Assembly (NCBI GenBank): GCA_964546955.1
Contig: CAZJLP010000015.1
Location: forward strand, 21,790 to 85,789
Length of the DNA stretch: 64,000 bases
Reading direction: 5' to 3'
Origin: CAZJLP01 sp964546955
Lineage (GTDB): Bacteria > Verrucomicrobiota > Verrucomicrobiia > Opitutales > Opitutaceae
Part shown: one piece after another, positions 34,522 to 43,062 of the stretch
Layout: the number at the start of each line of letters is the position of its first letter
Numbering within the stretch: the stretch's first letter is position 1
Position numbers and translations under genes: made by a program
The notes under the pieces: model-generated
Databases searched by the model: none
The model's input: the letters and a program-made list of their open reading frames with translations, nothing else
What the model was told of the DNA's origin: nothing

Positions 34522-35463
34522 TCAACCCGTCAGGCGACGGAGGGCGGGCAGCAGCCAGGACTGCCGGGCCATCAGGCGGAGCAGGGCGATTTTCCGCAGC
34601 GACGGAGTCATCACGATCTCGCTGTATAGCTTTTCATGCAGCCGGTCGACGGAGTGGGGATCGCGCGAGGCGGCAGTCGGCACCGCGGGATAGGTGCGAA
34701 GATGATGGAAGAACGGCTCTTTGAAGGTGGTGTGGGTTGCAGCCGAATCGAAGCCGAGATTTTCGATCAGATTCACGGAGGAAACCAGGTTGAGCCTCCG
34801 CTGCTCCAGCATGCAAAAGTTCCACTGGAAATCCCATGTATCCAGTTTTTCGCTATACAGCGTATCGAAGTTGTGGGCGTGCCATTGATAGATCAGCGCA
34901 TCGTCCACGAATTCGCGAAAACGTTCCTTGGTGGCGGAATCGTGCCAGGCGGAGACGTCGAAGTGATAATCCTTCCAGGAGCGCTGCCAGGAAGCCCAGC
35001 CCCACATGTTGTTGAAGAAGGTCGGGATGGCCGGACCCCGGCGCGGCTCGAAACAGCCGATCGGATTGAATCCGCTGATGGCGTGCACCTTCGGCTCGTC
35101 GCGGTAGCGCTGCAGCATCGCCGAACAGAACGCGAAAAAGTCCGGATGAGGGAGCACGTCGTCCTCGAGCACGATGGCTTCGCCCAGCTGCGCAAACGCG
35201 GAAGTGAAGCCCGAGGAAAGGCGTCGTCCGCAACCCATGTTTTCTCCCGCGTAGTCGCGGGTGACCTCGCAGTCCCAGTCGAGCATCCCTTCGACGATCG
35301 CCCGCGTCTGCTGGCAGCGCTCGGCGTCGGTAGGACGCGCCGCCCTCGGCCCGTCGGCGATCAGGTAGAGCCGGGTAGGACGCTGGGCGCGAATCCGGGC
35401 GAACGTCCGTTTCGTGACGTCCGGCCGATTGAAGAAGACGTAGATGATCGGGGTGGTGAACAC
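34522..35463 (-). CDS. GNT-I-like GT-A glycosyltransferase
   Basis: About 313 residues from the GTG at 35463 (VFTTPIIYVFFNRPDVTKRT), five bases after the upstream stop. Earlier in-frame sequence overlaps the neighbour. The pattern is FFNRPDVTKRTFARIRAQ, LYLIADGPR, NMGCGRRLSSGF, IVLEDDVLPHPDFFAFCS and MWGWASWQRSWKDY. It resembles the nucleotide-diphospho-sugar transferase group that includes GlcNAc-transferase I (GT13), where the EDD motif binds metal and donor. The W-rich WGWASW stretch is typical of bacterial members. Donor unknown. Confidence 0.75.
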   Translation of the reverse strand: MFTTPIIYVFFNRPDVTKRTFARIRAQRPTRLYLIADGPRAARPTDAERCQQTRAIVEGMLDWDCEVTRDYAGENMGCGRRLSSGFTSAFAQLGEAIVLEDDVLPHPDFFAFCSAMLQRYRDEPKVHAISGFNPIGCFEPRRGPAIPTFFNNMWGWASWQRSWKDYHFDVSAWHDSATKERFREFVDDALIYQWHAHNFDTLYSEKLDTWDFQWNFCMLEQRRLNLVSSVNLIENLGFDSAATHTTFKEPFFHHLRTYPAVPTAASRDPHSVDRLHEKLYSEIVMTPSLRKIALLRLMARQSWLLPALRRLTG

Positions 35464-35468
35464 GGGCG

Positions 35469-36743
35469 TCAGGAGGCTTTGAGTTCGGCCAGTACGGGCC
35501 CATAACAACGATCGGGAGAAAGGTGCGTCTTCACGGCATCGGCCGCCAGTCGTCCGAGGGCGCCGCGCGTGTCTTCGTCCGCGAGCAAGGCGATCACCTG
35601 TTCCGCGAAGGTCGACGCCTCGTTTGCTTCCCGCACGGCGGTCTGGAAGAAAGGAAGCCCCTGGAGTCCGACCGCGGTGGTCACGCAAGCCTTCCCGTAC
35701 CCGCAGGCTTCCACCAGTTTGATTTTGATGCCCGTGCCCTGCAGAAGTGGAATGACGACCACCGCGGCTTCGGCGTAGGATAATTCCAATGTTTCGACCC
35801 GGCCGCGGGCGACAACCCCCGGGGGGAGCGGCGCCGGGAGCGTGTCGCTGATTCCGCCGACGACGTGCAACGTGGCGCCTGTGTTGGCGGCGCGGATCGC
35901 TGGCCAGATCTCGGCGAGGAACCAGGCCAGTCCTTCCTTGTTGGGTGGATTGATTCCGCCGACGAAGAGGCAGCGGCCCGGGACTGAGCCCGTGCCCAAG
36001 GGGCGGGCGTCGGCTGCCTTTGGCGTCACGAGGATCTTTTTTCCCGGCAGCATGCTCCGAAAGACACTGGCGTCGTCTTCGCTGATGGCCAGGACGGTGT
36101 CCGCCTGGTTGATCAGCTTTGCCTCGCCTTCGGGACTGGCCGGATCGAAGGCTCCGAGCGAAGGAACCAGCTTGGCCTTGAGATTGAGGCGTTGCGACGC
36201 GACGTCATGCGTCAGCACAAGTCGTTTGGTTTCCTCCCGCGCGGGGAGGACCGGTGTCATCCAGCAATAGTTCGCGAGCACGGCATCCGGAGCAAATTCG
36301 CGAAGCCGGCGTTGCACGTACCGGGTCTCCAGCCGCGAAGGCAGCTCGCTCCATTGGGGTTCCGCTTCCGCTGCCACGGGAAGCCCTGCGCCCGCCGTGC
36401 CCGGCAGCGAGACTGCGGCCTTTCGCCGCCAGAGGCCGCTTTTGACCAGCGCCGTTTTGATCGCGTTGAGAATCATCGCCTCGAGCGGACCCCACCAGAA
36501 AAAGCGGAAAGGCCCCACCGGCAGGCTGCCGATGACGCGAATGTCGGCGACCCGGGAAATCTGGCGCGGCACGAACCACCAGCCTCGCAGGACAAAAAGG
36601 CCTTCCGCCTTCACCCAAGTGACCTCGATCTCGACGTCGTGCTCGCTCAGGTAGCGAAGCAAGTCGAAGAGGTAGGCGCCGGCGCCATCGTTCTGCGGCA
36701 GGGGCGAATGCCGCGTCACCACCAGTAGTTTCGTCTTGGGCAT
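35469..36743 (-). CDS. GT4/GT1-like glycosyltransferase
   Basis: About 424 residues from the ATG at 36743 (MPKTKLLVVTRHSPLPQNDG). GAGAYLFDLLRYLSEHDVEI supplies the N-terminal GT-B loop and helix, and LVLTHDVASQRLNLK the interdomain region. CLFVGGINPPNKEGLAWFLA, VVIPLLQGTGIKIKLVEACG and KACVTTAVGLQGLPF form the nucleotide-sugar domain. The KIKLVEACGYGKACVTT form is common in GT4 enzymes of exopolysaccharide loci, some of which use long-chain acceptors. It follows the Wzt-like gene by 36 bases and precedes a GNT-I-like gene by five, so it is in the same operon. Confidence 0.85.
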   Translation of the reverse strand: MPKTKLLVVTRHSPLPQNDGAGAYLFDLLRYLSEHDVEIEVTWVKAEGLFVLRGWWFVPRQISRVADIRVIGSLPVGPFRFFWWGPLEAMILNAIKTALVKSGLWRRKAAVSLPGTAGAGLPVAAEAEPQWSELPSRLETRYVQRRLREFAPDAVLANYCWMTPVLPAREETKRLVLTHDVASQRLNLKAKLVPSLGAFDPASPEGEAKLINQADTVLAISEDDASVFRSMLPGKKILVTPKAADARPLGTGSVPGRCLFVGGINPPNKEGLAWFLAEIWPAIRAANTGATLHVVGGISDTLPAPLPPGVVARGRVETLELSYAEAAVVVIPLLQGTGIKIKLVEACGYGKACVTTAVGLQGLPFFQTAVREANEASTFAEQVIALLADEDTRGALGRLAADAVKTHLSPDRCYGPVLAELKAS

Positions 36744-36779
36744 GCGAGCGAAGCGGGCGCGGAGCCGTTGACGTCGCAC

Positions 36780-38027
36780 TCAGTCGCCGCCCGCCACCGG
36801 CACCACCTGGAGGGCTGGTTGAATGCGGCAGCCGCCGAAGCTGCGGTCGCTCTCGAAATCGTTGGCGCCGGTGTTCACTTCCCAGAGGGCGAAGCCGTCG
36901 ATGATGTCATAAAAGTGCTTTCCCGAGCCGAGGGCCGCGCTGACGTAGAATCGCGTGGGGTGCAACGGCAGCCGGTCGATCGAGAGTTTCAGCAGTGTCT
37001 TCCCAGGACGGAGAGCGAACGTCTTGCCGGTGTTGTCCGTATCGAGAGTCAGAATACGCTGCCCTTCGACCGTGTTGAACGCAAAACCCAGCATCATGTT
37101 CTCGAGGTGGCGCTCCGATTGCACGAGCACCTCCAGCGCGAGCGGCTCGTTGAATTTCAACCCCCCGCGCGAAGAAACGGTGACGCGGAGGATGCGGCAG
37201 ACCTGCCCCTCGGTACCCCAGTCCCGGGAACGTTGCGAGACATCGAGATCGAGGGCGGAGGCGTTGGCCGTGGTGCTATAGTAATCGATCGCCTCTTCCA
37301 CCGGCATGACCCCGACCGAGGTCCCTTTTTCCATCACCACGCACCGCTGGCAGAGACGGCGGACCGCCGCCATGTGATGGCTGACGAAAAGGATGGTGCG
37401 GCCTTCGCTGTGGGCCACGCTCTGCATCTTTCCGAGGCATTTCTGCTGGAAGGCCTGGTCGCCGACGGCGAGCACTTCGTCGATGATGAGGATTTCGGGC
37501 TCCAGGTGGGCCGCCACCGCGAAAGCCAGGCGCACGTACATTCCGCTCGAGTACCGTTTGACCGGGGTGTCGATGAATTTGGCCACCTCCGAAAATTCCA
37601 CGATCTCGTCGAACTTCGCGCTGATCTCGGTTTTTTTCATTCCCAGGATCGCGCCGTTGAGGAAAATATTCTCGCGGCCGCTCAACTCGGGATGGAAGCC
37701 CGTTCCCACTTCCAAAAGGCTCGCGATTCGCCCCCGGATCTGGATTTCGCCGCTGGTCGGTTCGGTGATGCGGGAGAGCACTTTAAGCAAGGTGCTCTTG
37801 CCCGCGCCGTTCTTTCCGATCACGCCCATCACCTCGCCTCGATTGACGTCGAAACTGACGTCGCGCAGAGCCCAGAAGTCGGTTTGAGCGGTCTGGGCGA
37901 GATCCTCCGCTTTGCCGCGAAACCGCTCCATCATGCGTTGGAGCTCGTCGCGAAAACTCGTCATACCGATTTTGCCGAGTCGGTATTTCTTGGAGATGCC
38001 TTTAACCTCGATGATCGGGCGCGACAT
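36780..38027 (-). CDS. wzt: Polysaccharide ABC transporter ATP-binding protein, Wzt-like
   Basis: The cytoplasmic ATPase of an ABC-2 glycan exporter, 415 residues. The first 245 residues form the nucleotide-binding domain with Walker A GKNGAGKSTLLKVL (near residue 71), signature YSSGMYVRLAFAVA and Walker B EILIIDEVLAVGDQ, the AVGD form being typical of Wzt. The C-terminal 150 residues are a beta-rich Wzt_C-type domain (for example LEVLVQSERHLENMMLGFAF and RFYVSAALGSG). In O9a-type systems this domain binds the modified end of the finished glycan and selects it for export. Its presence suggests a terminated polymer carried by the ABC route. The permease gene lies one gene upstream. Confidence 0.93.
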   Translation of the reverse strand: MSRPIIEVKGISKKYRLGKIGMTSFRDELQRMMERFRGKAEDLAQTAQTDFWALRDVSFDVNRGEVMGVIGKNGAGKSTLLKVLSRITEPTSGEIQIRGRIASLLEVGTGFHPELSGRENIFLNGAILGMKKTEISAKFDEIVEFSEVAKFIDTPVKRYSSGMYVRLAFAVAAHLEPEILIIDEVLAVGDQAFQQKCLGKMQSVAHSEGRTILFVSHHMAAVRRLCQRCVVMEKGTSVGVMPVEEAIDYYSTTANASALDLDVSQRSRDWGTEGQVCRILRVTVSSRGGLKFNEPLALEVLVQSERHLENMMLGFAFNTVEGQRILTLDTDNTGKTFALRPGKTLLKLSIDRLPLHPTRFYVSAALGSGKHFYDIIDGFALWEVNTGANDFESDRSFGGCRIQPALQVVPVAGGD

Positions 38028-38171
38028 GGAAGAGGGATGAGAAAAAGTACTCGAAGAGGCGAGAAGCTAAACGCTAAGAAGTTGCTGATCGGGGGCTAAG
38101 AGTAAATCAAAGAATAGGTTGCAGGTTCGGATAAACCGCACGAGAGCTGCCGGCACGCGGAATCTCCACGG

Positions 38172-39047
38172 CTAGCGGCCTTTAGCCGCATGCCAAAGAT
38201 CCTTTAACTGGCTGCGGACGGCCAGATAAGTGGAGAGGGGCCGGTTGAACTCGTTGGTTCGCGGCTGGTAGGAGGATTCGAAGCAGCGATTCAAGGACGC
38301 GCCCTGGTCGGAAAGGAGGCGGTCGATCACGGGTTCGTGGAGGTTGGCCGACGTATTTCCCGTCTTGGTCGTGGGCACTTGGTGGGAGAGGCACAAGTTG
38401 ACCGCGCGGATGGGAGACGTCTGGTAGGCGAGATACTGGCGCAGGAAGCGCTCGTCCCGCGACAAATATCGCTCCGCCATTTCCGAGCCGAAGATGCCGA
38501 CCGACGTGAGCAGTGGAAACGGCGCGGTGCGGCGGAGGTTGAGGAGCACGTCCGTCCCGATGGAAAGAGTCGTGATCGGCTGGGTGCCCGCGAGAATCTT
38601 CCGCGCGAGTTCCAGGTAGAAATCGATGATCGTTTGATCGCGGCAGAAGACCGAGACCGAATTGTTGACCGTAAGGCGGAACTGCGGACTGCCCAAAAAC
38701 ACGCGGTCGAGCCAGACCTCGCGGCAAAAAGCATAGCCATGGGTCACCTCGATCTCGAAGTGATCGGGATCGAAAACCAGGGCATCGGCGTCGAGCCAGA
38801 TCGCGCGCTCCCAACCTTCCTCCAGCAGTTGTTTCGCGGCCACCAATCGCGCGTAGTCGGAGAGCACGCATTTGAAGGCGGACGCGCGCGGATACAGCTC
38901 GCGTGGAACGAGGTCGAAAAATCGGTCGTCGTAGAAGCGATAGCCGAACTGATTTTGGGCGGTCCAGCGGCGCACGGACTCCATGCAACGGCTGATCCAC
39001 GCGGGAACGTTTTCCGTCCGGAACGACTGGTAAACGATGGTCTTCAT
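38172..39047 (-). CDS. GT32-like (DXD) glycosyltransferase
   Basis: A 291-residue protein starting MKTIVYQSFRTENVPAWISR, the usual opening of sugar-transferases with the Gly-transf-sug (DXD) domain. FGYRFYDDRFF and KCVLSDYARLVAAKQLLEEG (the SDxxR.xxL..G motif) precede the metal-binding RAIWLDADALVFDP. SNAGFM-type later motifs are replaced by VNNSVSVFCRD. It belongs near GT32. It is inserted between the Wzm-like permease (16 bases upstream) and the Wzt-like ATPase (144 bases downstream), an unusual place for a transferase. Confidence 0.78.
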   Translation of the reverse strand: MKTIVYQSFRTENVPAWISRCMESVRRWTAQNQFGYRFYDDRFFDLVPRELYPRASAFKCVLSDYARLVAAKQLLEEGWERAIWLDADALVFDPDHFEIEVTHGYAFCREVWLDRVFLGSPQFRLTVNNSVSVFCRDQTIIDFYLELARKILAGTQPITTLSIGTDVLLNLRRTAPFPLLTSVGIFGSEMAERYLSRDERFLRQYLAYQTSPIRAVNLCLSHQVPTTKTGNTSANLHEPVIDRLLSDQGASLNRCFESSYQPRTNEFNRPLSTYLAVRSQLKDLWHAAKGR

Positions 39048-39063
39048 CTGGCCGTGTGCGCGG

Positions 39064-39936
39064 TCAGATCGTGTCGACGAACGTACGAGCGCTCCGTTGG
39101 AAGAGCATCAACCCGACAAAAAAGATGACGATGCTTACTCCGAGCGAAATCAGGTAGTGGACGAGGTTGAAGGTTCCGGCTCCGAGAAACGCCAGCCGCG
39201 TGCCCTCGATGATCGAAATCATGGGGTTCAGCGCGAGCACCCATTCGAGATGATCGGGTACCTTTTCCAGTAACTTGGAAGTGGGGAACATGACGGCGGA
39301 AGCCATCATCCAGATGTTCTGCAGGAAGCCGGTCAGATAACGAAAGTCGCGGTATTTGGCGGTGAACGCGGAAATAATCATGCCCGCGCCTAATCCCAGC
39401 AGAGCCATGTGCACGATGAACAAAGGAAACAGCCCCAACATCGGTCCGTTGAATCCAAACGAGTCGGGCGACTTGATCTTCACCGCCATGTAGAGCGCAA
39501 GGAATGCGAGGAGCTGCACGCCGAAGTTGATCAAGTTGGAAAGGGCCTGCGCGATCGGCACCACCAGGCGCGGAAAATAGACTTTCCCGAAGAGATGGGC
39601 GTTCGCGAGGAATGTGTTGCTCGTCGAGTCGAGGAGCCCGGCGAAGTAGCTCCAGGCGATTTGACCGCAAAAGAAAAACAAAACGGCCGGTACGCCGTCC
39701 GTCTTCACGTCCAGGATGCCGGTGAGGATCAGCATGTTCATCAACGCCGCGACCAGCGGATTGATGACGAACCAGATCGGCCCAAGAATTGTCTGCTGAT
39801 AACGCGAGACGAAGTCGCGGCGCACGAGGAGGAAAAGCAGATCGCGGTAGTCGCGGATGCCTTTCCAATCGATGGTAAACCAACCTTGGTTGGGTTTGAT
39901 CCGAATCTCGTAGTCGGGTTCGACAGTGGTGCTCAC
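39064..39936 (-). CDS. wzm: Polysaccharide ABC transporter permease, Wzm-like
   Basis: A 290-residue ABC-2 type inner-membrane permease with about six hydrophobic segments. The cytoplasmic start (YRDLLFLLVRRDFVSRYQQT) and ILGPIWFVINPLVAALMNML match the KpsM/Wzm/TagG family. GVPAVLFFFCGQIAWSYFAG is the typical second-helix region, and HLEWVLALNPMISIIEGTR is a conserved cytoplasmic loop. With the Wzt-like protein it should carry lipid-linked polysaccharide across the inner membrane. A transferase gene separates the two transporter genes. The gap of about 210 bases to the upstream Wzc-like gene could hold a promoter. Confidence 0.93.
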   Translation of the reverse strand: MSTTVEPDYEIRIKPNQGWFTIDWKGIRDYRDLLFLLVRRDFVSRYQQTILGPIWFVINPLVAALMNMLILTGILDVKTDGVPAVLFFFCGQIAWSYFAGLLDSTSNTFLANAHLFGKVYFPRLVVPIAQALSNLINFGVQLLAFLALYMAVKIKSPDSFGFNGPMLGLFPLFIVHMALLGLGAGMIISAFTAKYRDFRYLTGFLQNIWMMASAVMFPTSKLLEKVPDHLEWVLALNPMISIIEGTRLAFLGAGTFNLVHYLISLGVSIVIFFVGLMLFQRSARTFVDTI

Positions 39937-40149
39937 GGGTGGAAAGTTGGACTGGCCGGTCGTAGGTGGAGGAAGGATTCAGGCTGAGCGCTGGGAAACG
40001 GTCGTTCGCTCCACGTTACCACAAACGCATCGTTTCGTCTTTCGGGAAGTACCGGGAGGCTGCTCGGAGCCGACCCGGTCAGGCGGCCGCGATTCAGCCC
40101 CGGCGATTCGGCGGCGGTTCTTCCATCAAAACACCGGGGCGCACGAGGC

Positions 40150-42330
40150 TTATGACGCTGCCTTTTCCGTCTGATACGAGCGATAGTACTCGGAGTTGTA
40201 AGCGCCGTAACCGTCGTAGCCGTAGTTCATGATCGAAGAACTTGGGACGCAATTGAGCACGACACCCAGATTGGTGATACCCGACTCCTGGAACTTCGCC
40301 AGGGTCTTCTTGATCAAGGCGCGACGCACGGTCTTAAAACGGCAGACGTAGACCATCTCTGAGCAAAACCGGGAGAGGAGGAGCGCGTCCGGGAAGACGG
40401 CGGACGGAGGCGTGTCGATCACGACGAGGTCGTAGATTTTCGACAGCTTGTTGAACAGGTCGCACGAGGCGATCTGGTCGATGATTTCCGTCGGGTTCTT
40501 GATCGCGTCGCCGGCGGGAAGCAGGTCGAAAGCGGGTCCGATGTTCATAATGCCCAGCTTGTGCGGGTCGACCACACTATCGGGGCGGTGGCTGTTTTCC
40601 CGCAGCCAGGGGAGAAGTCCGACGCCAGCGGTTGCGCCGAAATAACGGCGCAGGGTGGGCCGGCGAAAATCGCAATCGACGAGCAGGGTCTTCCGACCAT
40701 GCGCCGCGAAAACAGCCGCGAGGTTGCTTGCAGTCAGGCTCTTGCCCTCGCTCGGGACGCTGCTGGTGATCAGCATGCGTTTGGGAAAGGGAACGACGGA
40801 GCGAATTTCGATTTCGCTGAAGATGCCGCGGTAGGCTTCGGAAAGCGCGTCGTCTTTACCCAGGCGGAAAACGTTGGGACGTTCCGTTTCGCTGAGCTTC
40901 TTCATCGTCTTGATGCCGCCGAGCAGGACCATCTCCAAGCCGTGTTCGACGTCCGAAGGGGCCTTGACGCGCGTGTCCATCAATCCGAGGACCACTGGGA
41001 CGCCGAGGAAGAGCACTAGGCCGATCAGGCCGGCCTGAAGCGCGATTTTGCTGGGCGTCGCGTTGATGGGGATGCCGGGAATGTAGGCTTTGTCGAGAAT
41101 GCGGATGCCGGCGTTCTCCATCTGGCTGACCAGATTGGTTTCGTTCAGGCGGTTTTGGATGGTGGTGAAATGAGCGCGGCGGATGTTGGCGTCCGACTCC
41201 AGGAAGCGGTAGGCGTCCGCAATCTTGTCCAGTTGCAGCACCTGGGCCTCGGCCTCGGCCAAATCCTTGCGCAGGCGCACTTCATTTTGCTGGGCGGTCG
41301 CGTAGCGGTTTTTCATTTCTGCGACCGCGAGATTCACCGCATTCTTGAATCGCTGTTCGGTTGTCTCGATGTGAAGTGCATTCGCCTTCATTTGCGGATG
41401 TTCTTCCAGCAAATCTTCCTCCAGTTGGATGCGGGCGGCCCGGGCGGCATCGAGTTCGCCCTTGAGATTCGCCACGCTGCCATGAGCGGCGATGGCGGAA
41501 ATCTCGAAGAGGTCTTTGCCATTGCGGGAGTAGTCTTCAATTGCATCGATCAAGTTCTTGAGCGTCGATTGTTCGAGACTCAATTGGACGAGAGCATTGC
41601 CAAGCGTGGCGACTTTCTGGAGCGTCACGTTCTTGTTTTCGCCCAAGGCAGCCATGTTGTGCTTCGCCCGATACTCCTGCATGGCGCGGTCTGCCGCTTC
41701 CACTTCGATGCGCTTTTCCTCGGACTGGTTTTTCAGGAGGATCTGCACGCCGGTCACATCGCCGGTCGCGTGTTCCAGAACATAGTCGATGTATTTCCGA
41801 GCGTAGCGATTGGCGACCAAGGCGGCGGCCTCGGGATCGCGATTTTGCGCGACGACCTGCACGATGGTAGTCTGCTTCTCGGGGACGAGATAGAGGTTGC
41901 TCTTTACGATGTTGCGGAGGTTCGGAGCCGCGCCGTTCGGGTTGTTCGGGTCGCGATAGCGTCCGACGATCAATTCGACGTCCTTGGGTGAGAGCGAGTT
42001 TGCGAAATATTCGTAGAACGTTTCGCTGTTCAGCTCGGCCACGTGCATGTTCAACTCGGGCGCGGAGCTGGTCACGGTGTCGCGAACCTGGGCGATCGGA
42101 AGGATGTTTTTGCTCTTCGTTTCGAAGGCGAGTTTCACCCGAGCCTCATACTGCGGTTCGCGTTTGGGCTGGGCGAGAATGAAGGCCGTGACGAACACCG
42201 CCGCGACCAGCAGACCGATCCACCAGCGCTCCAGAATCAGGTTTAAAAGACTGCGCGCCGAGAAACCGCTGAAGGCCTTGTTCTGGGCCGCAGCGTCGAC
42301 GCGTTTAGGTTGTTTGGCGATTTTAGACAT
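40150..42330 (-). CDS. Wzc-like polysaccharide copolymerase and tyrosine kinase
   Basis: A 726-residue inner-membrane protein. A cytoplasmic tail leads to TM1 (WWIGLLVAAVFVTAFILA). A long periplasmic region with coiled-coil helices (ALNKL/ELD-type repeats) follows, then TM2 (LIGLVLFLGVPVVLGLM) and a cytoplasmic BY-kinase domain. The kinase has Walker A SSVPSEGKSLTASNLA (about 521-536), Walker A' TLLVDCDFRRP and Walker B LVVIDTPPS (about 635). The tail has seven tyrosines in NYGYDGYGAYNSEYYRSY, the expected autophosphorylation cluster. Such proteins control chain length and export in Wzy-dependent pathways and contact Wza-type channels. It is encoded 24 bases downstream of the Wza-like gene. 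Confidence 0.93.
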   Translation of the reverse strand: MSKIAKQPKRVDAAAQNKAFSGFSARSLLNLILERWWIGLLVAAVFVTAFILAQPKREPQYEARVKLAFETKSKNILPIAQVRDTVTSSAPELNMHVAELNSETFYEYFANSLSPKDVELIVGRYRDPNNPNGAAPNLRNIVKSNLYLVPEKQTTIVQVVAQNRDPEAAALVANRYARKYIDYVLEHATGDVTGVQILLKNQSEEKRIEVEAADRAMQEYRAKHNMAALGENKNVTLQKVATLGNALVQLSLEQSTLKNLIDAIEDYSRNGKDLFEISAIAAHGSVANLKGELDAARAARIQLEEDLLEEHPQMKANALHIETTEQRFKNAVNLAVAEMKNRYATAQQNEVRLRKDLAEAEAQVLQLDKIADAYRFLESDANIRRAHFTTIQNRLNETNLVSQMENAGIRILDKAYIPGIPINATPSKIALQAGLIGLVLFLGVPVVLGLMDTRVKAPSDVEHGLEMVLLGGIKTMKKLSETERPNVFRLGKDDALSEAYRGIFSEIEIRSVVPFPKRMLITSSVPSEGKSLTASNLAAVFAAHGRKTLLVDCDFRRPTLRRYFGATAGVGLLPWLRENSHRPDSVVDPHKLGIMNIGPAFDLLPAGDAIKNPTEIIDQIASCDLFNKLSKIYDLVVIDTPPSAVFPDALLLSRFCSEMVYVCRFKTVRRALIKKTLAKFQESGITNLGVVLNCVPSSSIMNYGYDGYGAYNSEYYRSYQTEKAAS

Positions 42331-42354
42331 GAGGGACCTGAGTTGCCGCGGACA

Positions 42355-43002
42355 TTAGAACCATTTCAGCGGGACGTGGATCGTATCACCCGCATAGATG
42401 AGGAAACTATCGGGGCCTTTACCTTTGAGCAGATCGTTCACATTGACCGAAATTGATTCCGAGGTTCCGGCGCGGATAATCTTGACGGAAGAGCCGTCTG
42501 CTTTCGCCTGAAGACCGCCACGGGAAAGGATCAGTTTTTTCAGTTCAATGCTGGATTCGTCGCTCTCCAATTGGTAAACGCCGGAGCCGTTGACCGCGCC
42601 GGTTAGGAAAATTTCACGCGGATCATAACCGCGGACGGAGATCTGAACCCAGGGCTTCTTCAAAAGTCTCTTCTGAACATAAAGCTTTTCCAGGTACGTT
42701 TCGGCTTCGCGTATGGTCTTTCCGGCAAGCGGCACGTCCTCAAGCAGCCACAGCCGCACGATGCCGCGATTGTCGATGCGTTGTTCGGCCATGAACTCGT
42801 TTCGCCCCACGACATTGATCGCGACGGTATCGTTGTTAACCAGGCGATACTCTTTATCCGTGACGGTGCCGGCCGCGGGGGCGGGGCTGCGCGTGTCCGC
42901 CCGATCGCGACGCGTTTCCGAACCTGTGCGCGGCTGAGCGCAGGCGACCGATACGAAGAGAAGGGCCAAAATAGAGGAACAGAGGGAGCGGCGAGAGTGC
43001 AT
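42355..43002 (-). CDS. Wza-like polysaccharide export protein
   Basis: A 215-residue exported protein with an N-terminal signal (MHSRRSLCSSILALLFVSVA followed by Cys). It may be a lipoprotein, although the lipobox is weak. It has a Poly_export domain (EYRLVNNDTVAINVVG through LYVQKRLLKKPWVQISVRGY) and an SLBB domain (EIFLTGAVNGSGVYQL to SFLIYAGDTIHVPLKWF). It is shorter than E. coli Wza (about 380 residues) and lacks the C-terminal outer-membrane helix, so it may form a periplasmic ring used with the beta-barrel protein encoded just upstream. It lies between the OMP gene (60 bases) and the Wzc-like gene (24 bases). Confidence 0.9.
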   Translation of the reverse strand: MHSRRSLCSSILALLFVSVACAQPRTGSETRRDRADTRSPAPAAGTVTDKEYRLVNNDTVAINVVGRNEFMAEQRIDNRGIVRLWLLEDVPLAGKTIREAETYLEKLYVQKRLLKKPWVQISVRGYDPREIFLTGAVNGSGVYQLESDESSIELKKLILSRGGLQAKADGSSVKIIRAGTSESISVNVNDLLKGKGPDSFLIYAGDTIHVPLKWF

Positions 43003-43062
43003 GGGAGCGGACAGTGTAAGAGGGCGTTATTTACAGCAGATTGCAGAAAAAGTGCCAGAACT

